A DNA stretch of 15,053 nt from DATBFG01 sp036558645 (GTDB taxonomy: Bacteria; Acidobacteriota; Terriglobia; Terriglobales; Acidobacteriaceae), in contig DATBFG010000081.1 of the NCBI GenBank assembly GCA_036558645.1, forward strand, positions 1 through 15,053, given 5' to 3'. This document shows positions 7,234 through 15,053 of the stretch, in pieces. How positions within the stretch are numbered: the stretch's first letter is position 1; each line of letters starts with the position of its first letter. Made by a program: the position numbers and the translations under genes. Below the pieces are notes generated by a model that did not search any database, was not told where the DNA came from, and was given only the letters and a program-made list of their open reading frames with translations.

Positions 7234-9783
7234 CTATTGTTCCAACTTTTCGTAAATCTTCCGCGCGCGGCCCAAGAGGCCTAATGTCTGAGTTTTTTCA
7301 GCATCAGTGTCCCAATCCTTGTTGGCGCTTGCGTATTCGGTAAGGCGATCTATCCATGCAATGAAGAAGGCCGCGTCCTTTTTTGCATCCGGCTTCGATC
7401 CCGCGACTGTGATGTAAATTGGGCTCGTCGTTCCGTAAGGATAAATATCCAAAATCGGGTGCTCGGCCTTATCACTGAAAGCTCGTAGTACGCACCATCC
7501 GCTACGCGAGAGTTCAATTGTGTCTTGGACGTCTGCTGTTTCATGATCAGGCTCGATCGGCAGATCACGCACAATGTCGCCATTGCATATCACTTGTAGA
7601 TGATCAATCGGAACGATGGAGCGCATCCAAGCCGAGAGCTTCACGTTGTTTTTGCCTGCGGGAAGCGGTAACTCATCTCCCGGCTCCTTGCCTTCCAATG
7701 AGAGGCCCAGCAAAGGAGCATTGGTGGCAAAGGTTCGTCCCTGTTTGAGGGATTCCAACCAAGACCGCATATCGAGAGGGCCTTTTGGCACCTTTGCATA
7801 GACTCGCGTCAGACCCACCGGGCCGCGCAATGACGCGAAGTTGGCCATGGTATCCGAGCCAGCTCCAGTGGGCAGATGAAAGCCGCAGTTGAGCAGTCGG
7901 TACCAGACGTCGGCCGTCGATTTGTGATCGCTGAACCCTAGGACTTCGATGTAATCAACTTTGCCTAAGGCGACATCAACTGGTAATTCCAGAGCCACGT
8001 CAAGTGGTTCATGGTGGGTGAGAGACGAATCGCCAATTGGATCAGGAACAAAATCGAACGGATGCACATATCCCACGAGTCCCTGTTGCTCATGGGCCAG
8101 GTCCGCAACGTCGGCGTTTGCCGGAAAGAGACTTGCCGCGGCCGTATTGCCGTACGAAGCGTAGTCGGGGATCAGATAGTTGCGAGTCAGATTCAGCAGC
8201 CCAAGATGTCCCCAATAGCTGGTATGGAATTCCTGGGCATGCAGCAAAATGTTGTTGGCTGTTGAGGCCGGATCAGCCTTGGTCGAGAAGTATGCAATGT
8301 CGGGAATCCGCTGCTCTTTATTCACAATGAGATTCTCGACGATAGGCAGATCTTCCGCGGCAGCTACCCTCACCAGATTTTCAGGAGTGTTTCGGTAGAT
8401 CCCACCGTAGTTCATGTGAACGTGCAGGTCGGCGCTTGCCCAACTACTTTTTTGAGGGATGTTGAGAGCTTGTAGCTTAATCGCGAGACTAGATCGCTGG
8501 TTCTGAGTAATCTGTGCGCTCTGCGTCACGATGCGATACTCGAACCCTTTCATGATCTCGATGTTCACTCGTCCCACCGGCACCGTAAGTTCAGCAGTTC
8601 CGGTGGTGTGGAAATAGTGAGGCTCGAATGGGCGTTCAGCGCGCACAAAGTTGTCCTCGGCATGCATCCAGGCATCGTTCGGAGCGTAAGCCCTGCCGTC
8701 TTCCCCTGTGACAAATATGCGCGCGGCAGTTGGATGCCCGGTTGAATCAACCACCTTGATTGCCAGCGTTCCGACCGGCTTCAGGAAATGTCTTGTGGTT
8801 GCAACTACCTCGGTCTGTAATCCGCCGAGGACATCCTGGAACCACAACGATGTATTACCGCCGCGATTCGAGATGAATGCGATACGCTCCCCATCCGGCG
8901 ACCAACGCGGATACGTATTGTCGAAGTCGCCATAGGAGAGCGGAAATGCATCTCCGCCTTCCGAGGGAATCGCCCAAAGTTGATGCCACTGCCTGCCAAG
9001 ATACGAGGCATAAACGATCCGCTTTCCGTCGGGTGAAAACTGCGGCCTTGCTCGCCAGGCTGTCTCCTCGTAATGAATTTCTCTTGCCTGCTCGCCAGGC
9101 TCCGCCTTCATTCGCCAGAAGCCGCCGGTTCCGTAGATGTGATTGTGATTCGAAACATATACGATCTCGCTACCATCCGGCGACCAGGCAGGACTGATTT
9201 CATGATCGATCGGACTGTAGTAGAAACGCTTCAAAGTGGTGCGATTTTCTCCGGTGAGACGCTGTACGTTAGTTAATCTCCCATCTGCAAAGTCTCCGAC
9301 GAAGATATGGAACCGTCCATTGAACGAGGTCGAAACAAAGACCACGCGCTTGCCATCCGGCGAAAACCGAGGATCGACATTCACCGCGCCGCCTGTAGTC
9401 AACTGATGGGCTTGTCTAGAGCTAACGTCGAGTACCCAGAGCTCAATTGCGTCTTTCCAGTAGGACGCATAGATAATCCACTTCCCATCCGGAGAGCAGT
9501 CGGGTTGGTAGTCATATCCGGAGCCAGAGGTAATCTGTTGCGCTTCTTGTGAATTTAGTCTCTGTCGCCACAACGTTCCACCCATGGAGTAGATCAGCGA
9601 CTGGGAGTCCGGCGACCAAGACATGGATCCCGGGCCTGTCGTGAGTTGTGGAAGGTACATTTCGCGGTAGTAGTACGGATGCGGCACAGTGACCTGCTTC
9701 AAAACGGGCTCGGCCTGTTGAGCAACAGCCATCATCGAACTGATTGCGATCAGCACAAGTGCTTGCGTACGGGACAGGATCAC
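7234..9783 (-). CDS. Secreted PD40 beta-propeller + PHP (CehA/McbA-like) metallohydrolase
   Basis: An 849-residue exported protein. GTG 9781-9783 is chosen because AAGGA sits 7 nt upstream and a signal peptide follows at once (hydrophobic ALVLIAISSMMAVA, likely cleaved near AVA-QQ, about 21-22). Six PD40/TolB-like blades are marked by SPD(G/S) motifs at about 57, 97, 141, 201, 250 and 295. An immunoglobulin-like or regulatory-domain stretch follows (about 337-440). A PHP-type metal-dependent hydrolase domain comes next (about 448-690), with likely ligands Asp452, His454 and His456 (ADLHVH), His515, His574 (GYVHPFD) and Asp644 (GAGSD). The C-terminal region (about 690-849) is less clear. CehA was described as a carbaryl hydrolase, but the natural substrate of this protein cannot be read from sequence. 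It is last of three minus-strand genes, 100 nt after the CocE-like gene. Confidence 0.85.
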   Translation of the reverse strand: MILSRTQALVLIAISSMMAVAQQAEPVLKQVTVPHPYYYREMYLPQLTTGPGSMSWSPDSQSLIYSMGGTLWRQRLNSQEAQQITSGSGYDYQPDCSPDGKWIIYASYWKDAIELWVLDVSSRQAHQLTTGGAVNVDPRFSPDGKRVVFVSTSFNGRFHIFVGDFADGRLTNVQRLTGENRTTLKRFYYSPIDHEISPAWSPDGSEIVYVSNHNHIYGTGGFWRMKAEPGEQAREIHYEETAWRARPQFSPDGKRIVYASYLGRQWHQLWAIPSEGGDAFPLSYGDFDNTYPRWSPDGERIAFISNRGGNTSLWFQDVLGGLQTEVVATTRHFLKPVGTLAIKVVDSTGHPTAARIFVTGEDGRAYAPNDAWMHAEDNFVRAERPFEPHYFHTTGTAELTVPVGRVNIEIMKGFEYRIVTQSAQITQNQRSSLAIKLQALNIPQKSSWASADLHVHMNYGGIYRNTPENLVRVAAAEDLPIVENLIVNKEQRIPDIAYFSTKADPASTANNILLHAQEFHTSYWGHLGLLNLTRNYLIPDYASYGNTAAASLFPANADVADLAHEQQGLVGYVHPFDFVPDPIGDSSLTHHEPLDVALELPVDVALGKVDYIEVLGFSDHKSTADVWYRLLNCGFHLPTGAGSDTMANFASLRGPVGLTRVYAKVPKGPLDMRSWLESLKQGRTFATNAPLLGLSLEGKEPGDELPLPAGKNNVKLSAWMRSIVPIDHLQVICNGDIVRDLPIEPDHETADVQDTIELSRSGWCVLRAFSDKAEHPILDIYPYGTTSPIYITVAGSKPDAKKDAAFFIAWIDRLTEYASANKDWDTDAEKTQTLGLLGRARKIYEKLEQ

Positions 9784-9883
9784 GGATTCTTCCTTAAAGG
9801 TTTGAATGATCGGCGGGATTATACCCGTGCGCATGCGATTGCGTCGAAAGCCATCGCACATAGAGTTTCATCCTCACCGAACG

Positions 9884-11653
9884 CTATCGCGGCACTACGG
9901 GCAAGACGACGCGTGAGGCGTGTGCACGTTCTGTATGAACAGTGATCTGAGCCTTCTGCATTTTGGCTGATGAATTCTCCAGTTCTCCACTTTGCAGGTT
10001 TCGCGAGAAGTTGGGAAAGAACGTGGCTGAAACTTGCACCCTGATTCGATGCCCCTGCTTGAAGACGTTGCTGGTGATCAAGTGATCCAACTTCAGTTCA
10101 TATACCTGATTTGGCATCAGAAGTTGACGGCCAGCGGCAACGTCGCGATAACTGGCGCGCTGCACATCAAGCCCCGGACTCATCAAGTTGAACGCTGTCT
10201 CATCAGGCATTACGTCAAGCACACGCACCCACAAATCAGTGTCGCGGCAGTCACACGAGAAAAATATATCTGCCTGAATGGGGCCGGTGACCTCGACGTC
10301 CTTTTCCATTGGCGCCGAGTCAAAAGTGAGTACATCGCTTCTCTTGGCCATGTCCCGGTAATCATGCGCTCCAGATGACGAATATGTGTTCGTTACGGGG
10401 TGAGCTGGATCGGAAAGGAAGGAGAGTGATCCGTCCGCGTCACTCGGGATATCGAGCGAAAGTGTATTGATCTTTGCACCTGGGCTCCCACGATGAAGGT
10501 AGTAAGACGTGGCAGTCGCTCTGGGCGGCCAAGAGTCAGACTCCTTCCATTGATCGTCGCCCATTACAAAGTAGCGAACCGTCCTCGCTTTTTCCAATCC
10601 GTTCTTCACGCCGCGCAGATAATGGTCCATCCAGTTCAGCACGACGTCGTCATAAATAATCGCCGCTTGAGAACCGAACTCGCGCTCCCCGGCTTTCGAC
10701 TTCATGGTGGAGTCCACCCCATGAACCCATGGCCCCAGCAGGAGATGAGTCCCCGGATCTTTGCCCTTGCGAGCCTTTAGAAGTCCAGCGAAGTTCGTAG
10801 TGGCGCCTTCGGGTCCGTAGTTATCGTCGTACCATGCCGAAAGGTTGAGAACTGCCGCATGATTGCGATCATACTTGTTACGCAGTTCTGCCCAATCCCA
10901 CCATGGATCTTCCATAGGATGGCTGAGCCATTCGTAATAATAAGGAGCGATCCCTCTCAGCTCCGCTAGCTGATCAAGCGGAACAGTCTCAAGCATTTTC
11001 GGTGATACGGTCTTCCACGCTTCGATCGCTTCCTCATAAGTGCGAGGTCCATCGAGATTCTTCTTTACGCGGATGTCAGGGGCGATGTTGTCCCATATCC
11101 ACTCCATCCATGAGAGATCCCACAGCCCCCAGGAATAAAAGAAATTCTGAGGCGTGGAAAACGTCATCGCAGGAACCATGGCTTTCAAGTGAGGGGGACT
11201 TTCGACCGCTGCAAGCCACTGCACGGCGCCGGGGTAAGACAACCCAAATGTACCGACAGCGCCGTTCGACCACGGCTGAACTGCTGCCCACTCAATCGTG
11301 TCGTACCCATCACGGCCCTCATTCTGGTAAGGGGTGAAGACTCCCGCAGATGCATAGCGCCCCCGAACATCCTGGACCACGACGGCATATCCACGTTCGA
11401 CGGCATGCTGGAATGTGGTGTACTCCTTCAAGGCATACTCCTTGCCGTAAGGTGTCCGATAGACGAGGGTTGGAAATCGGCCTTCTTGCGCGGGCAGGAG
11501 GAGGTCGGCCCGCAGGGTCACGCCATCGCGCATCCGGACTGCAATATCCCGTTCAAGATGAACACTCGATTGCTGAGAGTTTGTGGGTGTTTGCGCGAAG
11601 AGCCTAGGAAAGGTTGCAACGAGAACAAGCACGGCGAGGATTTTTTGCCGCAT
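9884..11653 (-). CDS. Secreted CocE/NonD-family alpha/beta hydrolase (X-Pro dipeptidyl-peptidase-like)
   Basis: A 589-residue serine hydrolase of the S15/CocE group, which cleaves X-Pro dipeptides, esters (cocaine esterase) or beta-lactam-type amides. An N-terminal signal peptide is visible (KILAVLVLVATFPRLFA, probable cleavage after LFA, about residue 20). Catalytic triad candidates are Ser139 in GLSYPG, Asp276 in SAWYDD and His311 in GPWVHG. The N-terminal strand region (RMRDGVTLRADL) and the C-terminal jelly-roll domain (about 400-589, with VRVLDV and GHRIRVQVS) are both present, so the enzyme looks full length. No clear ribosome-binding site precedes ATG 11653, but the signal peptide begins right there. 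It lies 27 nt after the APC permease stop, so cotranscription is likely. Substrate is not assigned. Confidence 0.9.
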   Translation of the reverse strand: MRQKILAVLVLVATFPRLFAQTPTNSQQSSVHLERDIAVRMRDGVTLRADLLLPAQEGRFPTLVYRTPYGKEYALKEYTTFQHAVERGYAVVVQDVRGRYASAGVFTPYQNEGRDGYDTIEWAAVQPWSNGAVGTFGLSYPGAVQWLAAVESPPHLKAMVPAMTFSTPQNFFYSWGLWDLSWMEWIWDNIAPDIRVKKNLDGPRTYEEAIEAWKTVSPKMLETVPLDQLAELRGIAPYYYEWLSHPMEDPWWDWAELRNKYDRNHAAVLNLSAWYDDNYGPEGATTNFAGLLKARKGKDPGTHLLLGPWVHGVDSTMKSKAGEREFGSQAAIIYDDVVLNWMDHYLRGVKNGLEKARTVRYFVMGDDQWKESDSWPPRATATSYYLHRGSPGAKINTLSLDIPSDADGSLSFLSDPAHPVTNTYSSSGAHDYRDMAKRSDVLTFDSAPMEKDVEVTGPIQADIFFSCDCRDTDLWVRVLDVMPDETAFNLMSPGLDVQRASYRDVAAGRQLLMPNQVYELKLDHLITSNVFKQGHRIRVQVSATFFPNFSRNLQSGELENSSAKMQKAQITVHTERAHASRVVLPVVPR

Positions 11654-11680
11654 ACAAGACGTTAGGCTAGCACCTCGGAT

Positions 11681-13078
11681 TCACTGCCACAATACTTCGC
11701 GATTTGCACGCACGAACGGTTTCTCCGAACGCACCACGATCCAATTTATGACCCCGACCACAACCGTGACGCCCAATACAATGGAGCCACTCAGGTCCAC
11801 TTGGGTCGCGAGCAGCAAACAGCAACCTATCCCGACAATGGAAAACACGATACCTCCAGGCAGTCGGAAATAAGCGGCATTTGGTTGTTTGTGGCGAAGG
11901 GCAGGCAGGGCAGCACATCCAACCGCATAGTAGAACAAGCGTGCAATGGCAGAGAGTGGGGCATTCCAGGCGAAGCTTCCGAGACCGGCTAGCAAGAATG
12001 TAAGCAGAGAAAAAACTAGAATCGAAAAATATGGTGTACGAAATTTGCTGTGTATGGCGGAGAAGATCGAAGGAAAATCACCAGCCTCGGCGAGGGCAAA
12101 CGGAACGCGTGGCACACCGAGTATGTTTGCGCTCATCCCCCCGTAGAGGGAGATGAGTGCCACCAGGGAAATGACGCTTGCGCCATGCGTTCCGAAGATT
12201 ACACGCGCCACTTCTGCTAGTGGACGCTGACTGTGCGCCGGATCGACCAGCACGCCGACCACAACCCACTGAATGCCGGCATATAGCAGGATACATATAA
12301 GGATGGTCGTGAACAGGGCGGCGGCAACATCTCTCCTGGGGTCCTTGGCTTCACTTAGCAGAGTAAGCGCGTTCTCAAAGCCGCCGTATGCGAAGAAGAG
12401 AAGCAGAATTGTCTTCAGCCATGTTTGAGGTGATGCTGCGGTCGAAATCGTCGGTGGTGCGCCGTGTCCGGAGAGCAGGTACAGGCCTCCAACTCCAGCC
12501 AGAAAAAAGAGTGGGACGAGTTTCGCAAGGATGAAAAGGTTACTGACATAGGCGCCGCCACGCACGCCTCGAATGTTGATCAAAGTCAGAAAACCGAGCA
12601 CCGTGGCCAAAATAGCCAGCCGCGGAAGGGGTTGGGCCGCCTTCGGCCAGAATTCTTCAACATACGTGACAAACAGGTTTGCATTTGCCGCAGGCCCAGC
12701 AATCCGTGCCAGCAAGAGCATCCAGCCGGTTTGTATGCCGCAAAAACGTCCGAACGTAACGCGACCATAAAGGTAGGCTCCGCCAGCCTCGCTGAATTGG
12801 GAAGCAACTTCGGCATAACAGGCAACAATAACGGCATTTATCGCTCCGGCGATCAACATCGCCCAGAAGCTATTTCTTCCCAACGACAGGGCGATCGTAG
12901 ATGGCAAACCGAAAATGGCGCTCCCAATAATGGAGTTCAGCATCAGTCCTGTCAGACTCCATCGACCAATGGCTCGCATCAAGTCAGGCGTGCTCCGACT
13001 CAACGAATTGGTACTTCTCGTTGCAAGCGACATCTCGCGTTTGACACACTTCTTTCTGCGGATTCTCCTTGCAGACAT
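11681..13078 (-). CDS. APC-superfamily amino acid/polyamine-type permease
   Basis: A 465-residue inner-membrane transporter, expected to have about 12 helices and to be proton- or exchange-driven. The TM1 unwound motif GSAIFGLPS (about 52-60) and the TM6-region signature FFAYGGFENALTLLSEAKDP (about 228-247) are typical of APC proteins. Substrate cannot be told from sequence; amino acids or small amines are likely. The start is uncertain: ATG 13078 gives an Arg/Lys-rich 30-residue leader with no ribosome-binding site, while ATG 13033 (residue 16) would also keep all helices. It is first of three minus-strand genes, followed 27 nt later by the CocE-like hydrolase, which suggests import of hydrolysis products. 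It is divergent from the SDR gene at 13162. Confidence 0.88.
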   Translation of the reverse strand: MSARRIRRKKCVKREMSLATRSTNSLSRSTPDLMRAIGRWSLTGLMLNSIIGSAIFGLPSTIALSLGRNSFWAMLIAGAINAVIVACYAEVASQFSEAGGAYLYGRVTFGRFCGIQTGWMLLLARIAGPAANANLFVTYVEEFWPKAAQPLPRLAILATVLGFLTLINIRGVRGGAYVSNLFILAKLVPLFFLAGVGGLYLLSGHGAPPTISTAASPQTWLKTILLLFFAYGGFENALTLLSEAKDPRRDVAAALFTTILICILLYAGIQWVVVGVLVDPAHSQRPLAEVARVIFGTHGASVISLVALISLYGGMSANILGVPRVPFALAEAGDFPSIFSAIHSKFRTPYFSILVFSLLTFLLAGLGSFAWNAPLSAIARLFYYAVGCAALPALRHKQPNAAYFRLPGGIVFSIVGIGCCLLLATQVDLSGSIVLGVTVVVGVINWIVVRSEKPFVRANREVLWQ

Positions 13079-13161
13079 GGCAAGGCTTTTGGAAAATCCA
13101 TGAGGCTGTTTGTCGCGTACTCCTAGTGGTTAAATCGAAAACAACGAGGGATTCCGGACAT

Positions 13162-13893
13162 ATGTCCAAGCATGTTTTTGTGACGGGAGGAAGTGGATAT
13201 CTGGGCCGCCCGCTTATTTCCAGACTCCTCGAACGTGGACATGAGGTGAAGGCCTTAGTGCGTCAGGGTTCCGAGGGCAAACTGCCGGCCGACTGCGTGC
13301 CTGTTCGAGGGAACGCCCTCGATCCCACTTCGTACGCCAATCGCATCCAGCCGGCTGACACTTTTGTGCAGTTGGTAGGCGTTTCCCATCCGAACCCCTC
13401 AAAGGCGGAACAGTTCCGAAATGTCGATTTGGTGTCCGGAACTGGGGCGATTCAATCCGCACAGCAAGCGGGAATCCAGCACTTTGTCTACTTGAGCGTT
13501 GCTCACCCTGCTCCGGTCATGAAAGCCTACATCGCTGTACGTTCCGAATGCGAGGACCGACTCCGGAACAGCGGGCTGAACGCTACGGTCCTGCGTCCTT
13601 GGTACGTTCTCGGGCCGGGTCACCATTGGCCGTTTGCGCTATTACCGATGTATTGGCTTCTCGCGCGAATCCCATCTACCCGCGACGGTGCCAAGCGCTT
13701 GGGCCTCGTCACGCTGGAACAAATGGTGAGCTCAATGCTGTGGGCGATCGAGAATCCGTGCCGCGGTGTCCGTGTTCTCGGAGTGCCAGAAATCCGCGCC
13801 AGTCAAGCGTTTCAGCCGCTCCACAACCGCACGATGAACTCTGACACAAAGGAGTCAGACCAAAGTAATAGCTCGAATTACCAAAGCGCATGA
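13162..13893 (+). CDS. Atypical short-chain dehydrogenase/NAD(P)-binding protein (NmrA/NDUFA9-like)
   Basis: A 243-residue Rossmann-fold protein. The nucleotide-binding motif TGGSGYLG (8-15) follows the first strand (HVFV), and ALVRQ (31-35) ends the second strand. LSVAHP (111-116) and RPWYVLGPG (145-153) match atypical SDR proteins. At the usual Tyr-X3-Lys position there is YIAVR (Tyr123, Arg127), so classical dehydrogenase chemistry is doubtful; it may be a cofactor-sensing or assembly protein. The Ser/Asn/Gln-rich tail (about 225-243) looks disordered. ATG 13162 is chosen over 13069 because the Rossmann strand begins right after it; GAGGG lies 11 nt upstream. It is divergent from the permease, with an 83-bp spacer if the permease starts at 13078. 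Confidence 0.85.
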   Translation: MSKHVFVTGGSGYLGRPLISRLLERGHEVKALVRQGSEGKLPADCVPVRGNALDPTSYANRIQPADTFVQLVGVSHPNPSKAEQFRNVDLVSGTGAIQSAQQAGIQHFVYLSVAHPAPVMKAYIAVRSECEDRLRNSGLNATVLRPWYVLGPGHHWPFALLPMYWLLARIPSTRDGAKRLGLVTLEQMVSSMLWAIENPCRGVRVLGVPEIRASQAFQPLHNRTMNSDTKESDQSNSSNYQSA

Positions 13894-13900
13894 TCGTGGG

Positions 13901-13933
13901 ACATCTTCGCGCTCCCGTCTGTCGATGAGATGT
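13901..13933 (+). terminator. Weak hairpin after the SDR gene
   Basis: ACATCT (13901-13906) and AGATGT (13928-13933) can pair as a 6-bp stem over a 21-nt loop in the 65-nt gap before the next gene. No T-run follows. It is weak evidence for a terminator. Confidence 0.15.
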
Positions 13934-13958
13934 TGAGGACGTGAGGGCGTACTCCTAA

Positions 13959-14351
13959 ATGGATCGGGAAGACTACCTGGACGAAGTACAGATTCGTATT
14001 TTGCGGGTGACGGAAGACCTGCGAGCCATTCAGCGTGAGCTGAACTTTGCTGCCATGGAAGCGCCGAACGATCCCGAACTTCTCGAGGCCCTCAGTCAGT
14101 TGCCGGAGTTGGAGGCACTTCAGACGCTCAAGTCTGCGCTCGATCAGATGCGCCACTTCCTGTGGTTCTACATGCAGGTAATTACCAACGAATCGGATAC
14201 GGGCGAGAAGATTCGCGAAACCCTGAGGGAAAAGAACTCGGAAGAGATGATGATCAGAGCGGAAGCGTCTTTTCTCGAAAAATTCAAGATCGCCGGCAAC
14301 ACCATATTTCTTCGCCATCTGGCGGATGGCAAAAACCGCAAACCGAACTAG
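13959..14351 (+). CDS. Conserved-looking small helical protein of unknown function
   Basis: A 130-residue acidic, almost wholly helical protein. It has a charged N-terminal helix (about 1-30), a Leu/Glu-rich segment (about 37-62), an aromatic stretch MRHFLWFYMQV (about 65-75), and a charged C-terminal helix (about 80-110). No signal peptide, membrane helix or known motif is seen. Codon use is typical coding (many CTG/CTC, GAC/AAC, G-rich first positions), which favours it over the 158-residue frame on the other strand. An in-frame TAA directly precedes the ATG, so the start cannot be further upstream; GAGGG lies about 11 nt before it. It converges on glmS with a 3-bp gap. I do not recognise the family. 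Confidence 0.7.
   Translation: MDREDYLDEVQIRILRVTEDLRAIQRELNFAAMEAPNDPELLEALSQLPELEALQTLKSALDQMRHFLWFYMQVITNESDTGEKIRETLREKNSEEMMIRAEASFLEKFKIAGNTIFLRHLADGKNRKPN
14314..14330. other. Hairpin in the last codons of the small helical protein gene
   Basis: GCCATC (14314-14319) and GATGGC (14325-14330) form a 6-bp stem with a 5-nt loop, 21 nt before the stop codon. A-runs rather than T-runs flank it in the reading direction, so it is not a standard rho-independent terminator. It may be a coincidence of coding sequence. Confidence 0.25.
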
Positions 14352-14354
14352 CAT

Positions 14355-15053
14355 TTACTCCAAAGTCACCGATTTCACCAGGTTCCGCGGACGATCTACG
14401 TCCAGGCCCCGCTTCACGGTCACGTAATAGGCGAAAAGTTGCAGCGGGACAATCTCCAGAATTGGCGATAACAGTTCAGGAGTTTCGGGAAGATAGATAA
14501 CGTGATCCGCCAACTTTCGCATTTCATTATCGCCTTCCGTCGCGACCGCAATCACACGTGCCGACTGTTGCTTGAATCCTCTGATGTTTGCGACGTTGCG
14601 ATCGTAGCGCAACATGGATCCGGCGTCATTGCGATCGCGAGTGGCAATGATTACGACCGGCAAAGTTTCATCGATCAGTGCGTTGGGTCCGTGCTTGGTT
14701 TCCCCTGTTGGATAGCCTTCGGCGTGGATATAAGAAACCTCTTTCAGCTTCAAGGCGCCGTCCATGGCGACCGGATAGTGAATGGCGCGACCCAGGAAAA
14801 GAAAATCCTGCATCTTGTGGTACTTCTCAGCAATGTCTTCGCATTGGGGAGCCCCCTCGAGGACTTTCTCGACTTTTCTAGGCAACGCCAGCAGTTCGCG
14901 AACGTGTGTGCGAATTTGTTCTTTGGTTAGCTTGCCTCGCACCTGCCCGAGATAAATGGCAAATAGGTAGAGAACTGCCATTTGTGCCGTAAATGCTTTC
15001 GTGGATGCAATGCTGACCTCGGGCCCAGCATAAGTGCTCAGCCGGCCATCGGC
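14355..15053 (-). CDS. glmS: Glutamine-fructose-6-phosphate aminotransferase, C-terminal 232 residues
   Basis: Makes glucosamine-6-phosphate from fructose-6-phosphate and glutamine, the first step towards UDP-GlcNAc for peptidoglycan and LPS. Only the isomerase half is in the window; the glutaminase domain lies beyond 15053. The frame is open to the edge, beginning ADGRLSTYAGPEVSIASTKAF, with the SIS-1 end motif ASTKAFT. The second SIS domain has LKLKEVSYIHAE and ETKHGP, carrying the catalytic Glu and His. The protein ends DVDRPRNLVKSVTLE, matching the E. coli C-terminus with its catalytic Lys. No terminator follows it on this strand before the convergent gene. Its upstream region, where a glmS ribozyme or other control would sit, is outside the window. 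Confidence 0.97.
   Translation of the reverse strand, partial: ADGRLSTYAGPEVSIASTKAFTAQMAVLYLFAIYLGQVRGKLTKEQIRTHVRELLALPRKVEKVLEGAPQCEDIAEKYHKMQDFLFLGRAIHYPVAMDGALKLKEVSYIHAEGYPTGETKHGPNALIDETLPVVIIATRDRNDAGSMLRYDRNVANIRGFKQQSARVIAVATEGDNEMRKLADHVIYLPETPELLSPILEIVPLQLFAYYVTVKRGLDVDRPRNLVKSVTLE

Noticed and set aside
11189..11665. 158-residue plus-strand frame
   Set aside because: Antisense to the signal-peptide and catalytic region of the CocE-like hydrolase; no motif.
12464..13126. 220-residue open frame on the plus strand
   Set aside because: Antisense to the hydrophobic APC permease; its very polar composition is the usual complement of membrane-helix codons.
13878..14354. 158-residue minus-strand frame whose ATG directly follows the glmS stop, with GGAG nearby
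   Set aside because: Its placement is operon-like, but the opposite-strand 130-residue frame has better codon use and a more natural helical composition. I favour that one while keeping some doubt.

Overview
The window most likely comes from an acidobacterium (Terriglobia/Koribacter-like). The gene content points that way: a homodimeric AceE-type pyruvate dehydrogenase, a secreted six-blade PD40 propeller fused to a PHP-type (CehA/McbA-like) hydrolase, a CocE-like secreted hydrolase, and small lineage-restricted membrane proteins. GC content is moderate and there are several GTG starts. The assignment is inference from gene content; there is no rRNA or other marker. I see no mobile element, CRISPR array, tRNA or rRNA.

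Layout. Positions 1-3706 (minus strand) hold the pyruvate dehydrogenase genes aceE and aceF. E2 is cut by the left edge after two lipoyl domains and the subunit-binding domain. A 308-bp divergent regulatory region with operator-like repeats separates them from a plus-strand block. That block has a Dps-type mini-ferritin (4015-4614), then three tightly packed small membrane-protein genes resembling the E. coli YqjD/YqjE module (4824-5849), then a full-length Ada methyltransferase/activator (6089-7153) with a candidate Ada box upstream.

Positions 7234-13078 (minus strand) hold three genes in one direction. In transcription order they are an APC-family permease, a signal-peptide-bearing CocE/X-Pro peptidase-like hydrolase, and a signal-peptide-bearing PD40 + PHP hydrolase. 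They look like a possible 'hydrolyse outside, import inside' unit of unknown substrate. Divergent from the permease is an atypical SDR (NmrA/NDUFA9-like), then a small helical protein of unknown function. That gene converges within 3 bp on the 3' end of glmS, which runs off the right edge.

The window combines core metabolism (acetyl-CoA supply, hexosamine synthesis) with stress protection (Dps, stationary-phase-type membrane proteins, alkylation repair) and scavenging. No clearly new defence or mobile system is visible. The least explained parts are the PD40-PHP enzyme with its neighbours, the repeats between aceE and dps, and the dps-adjacent membrane trio.
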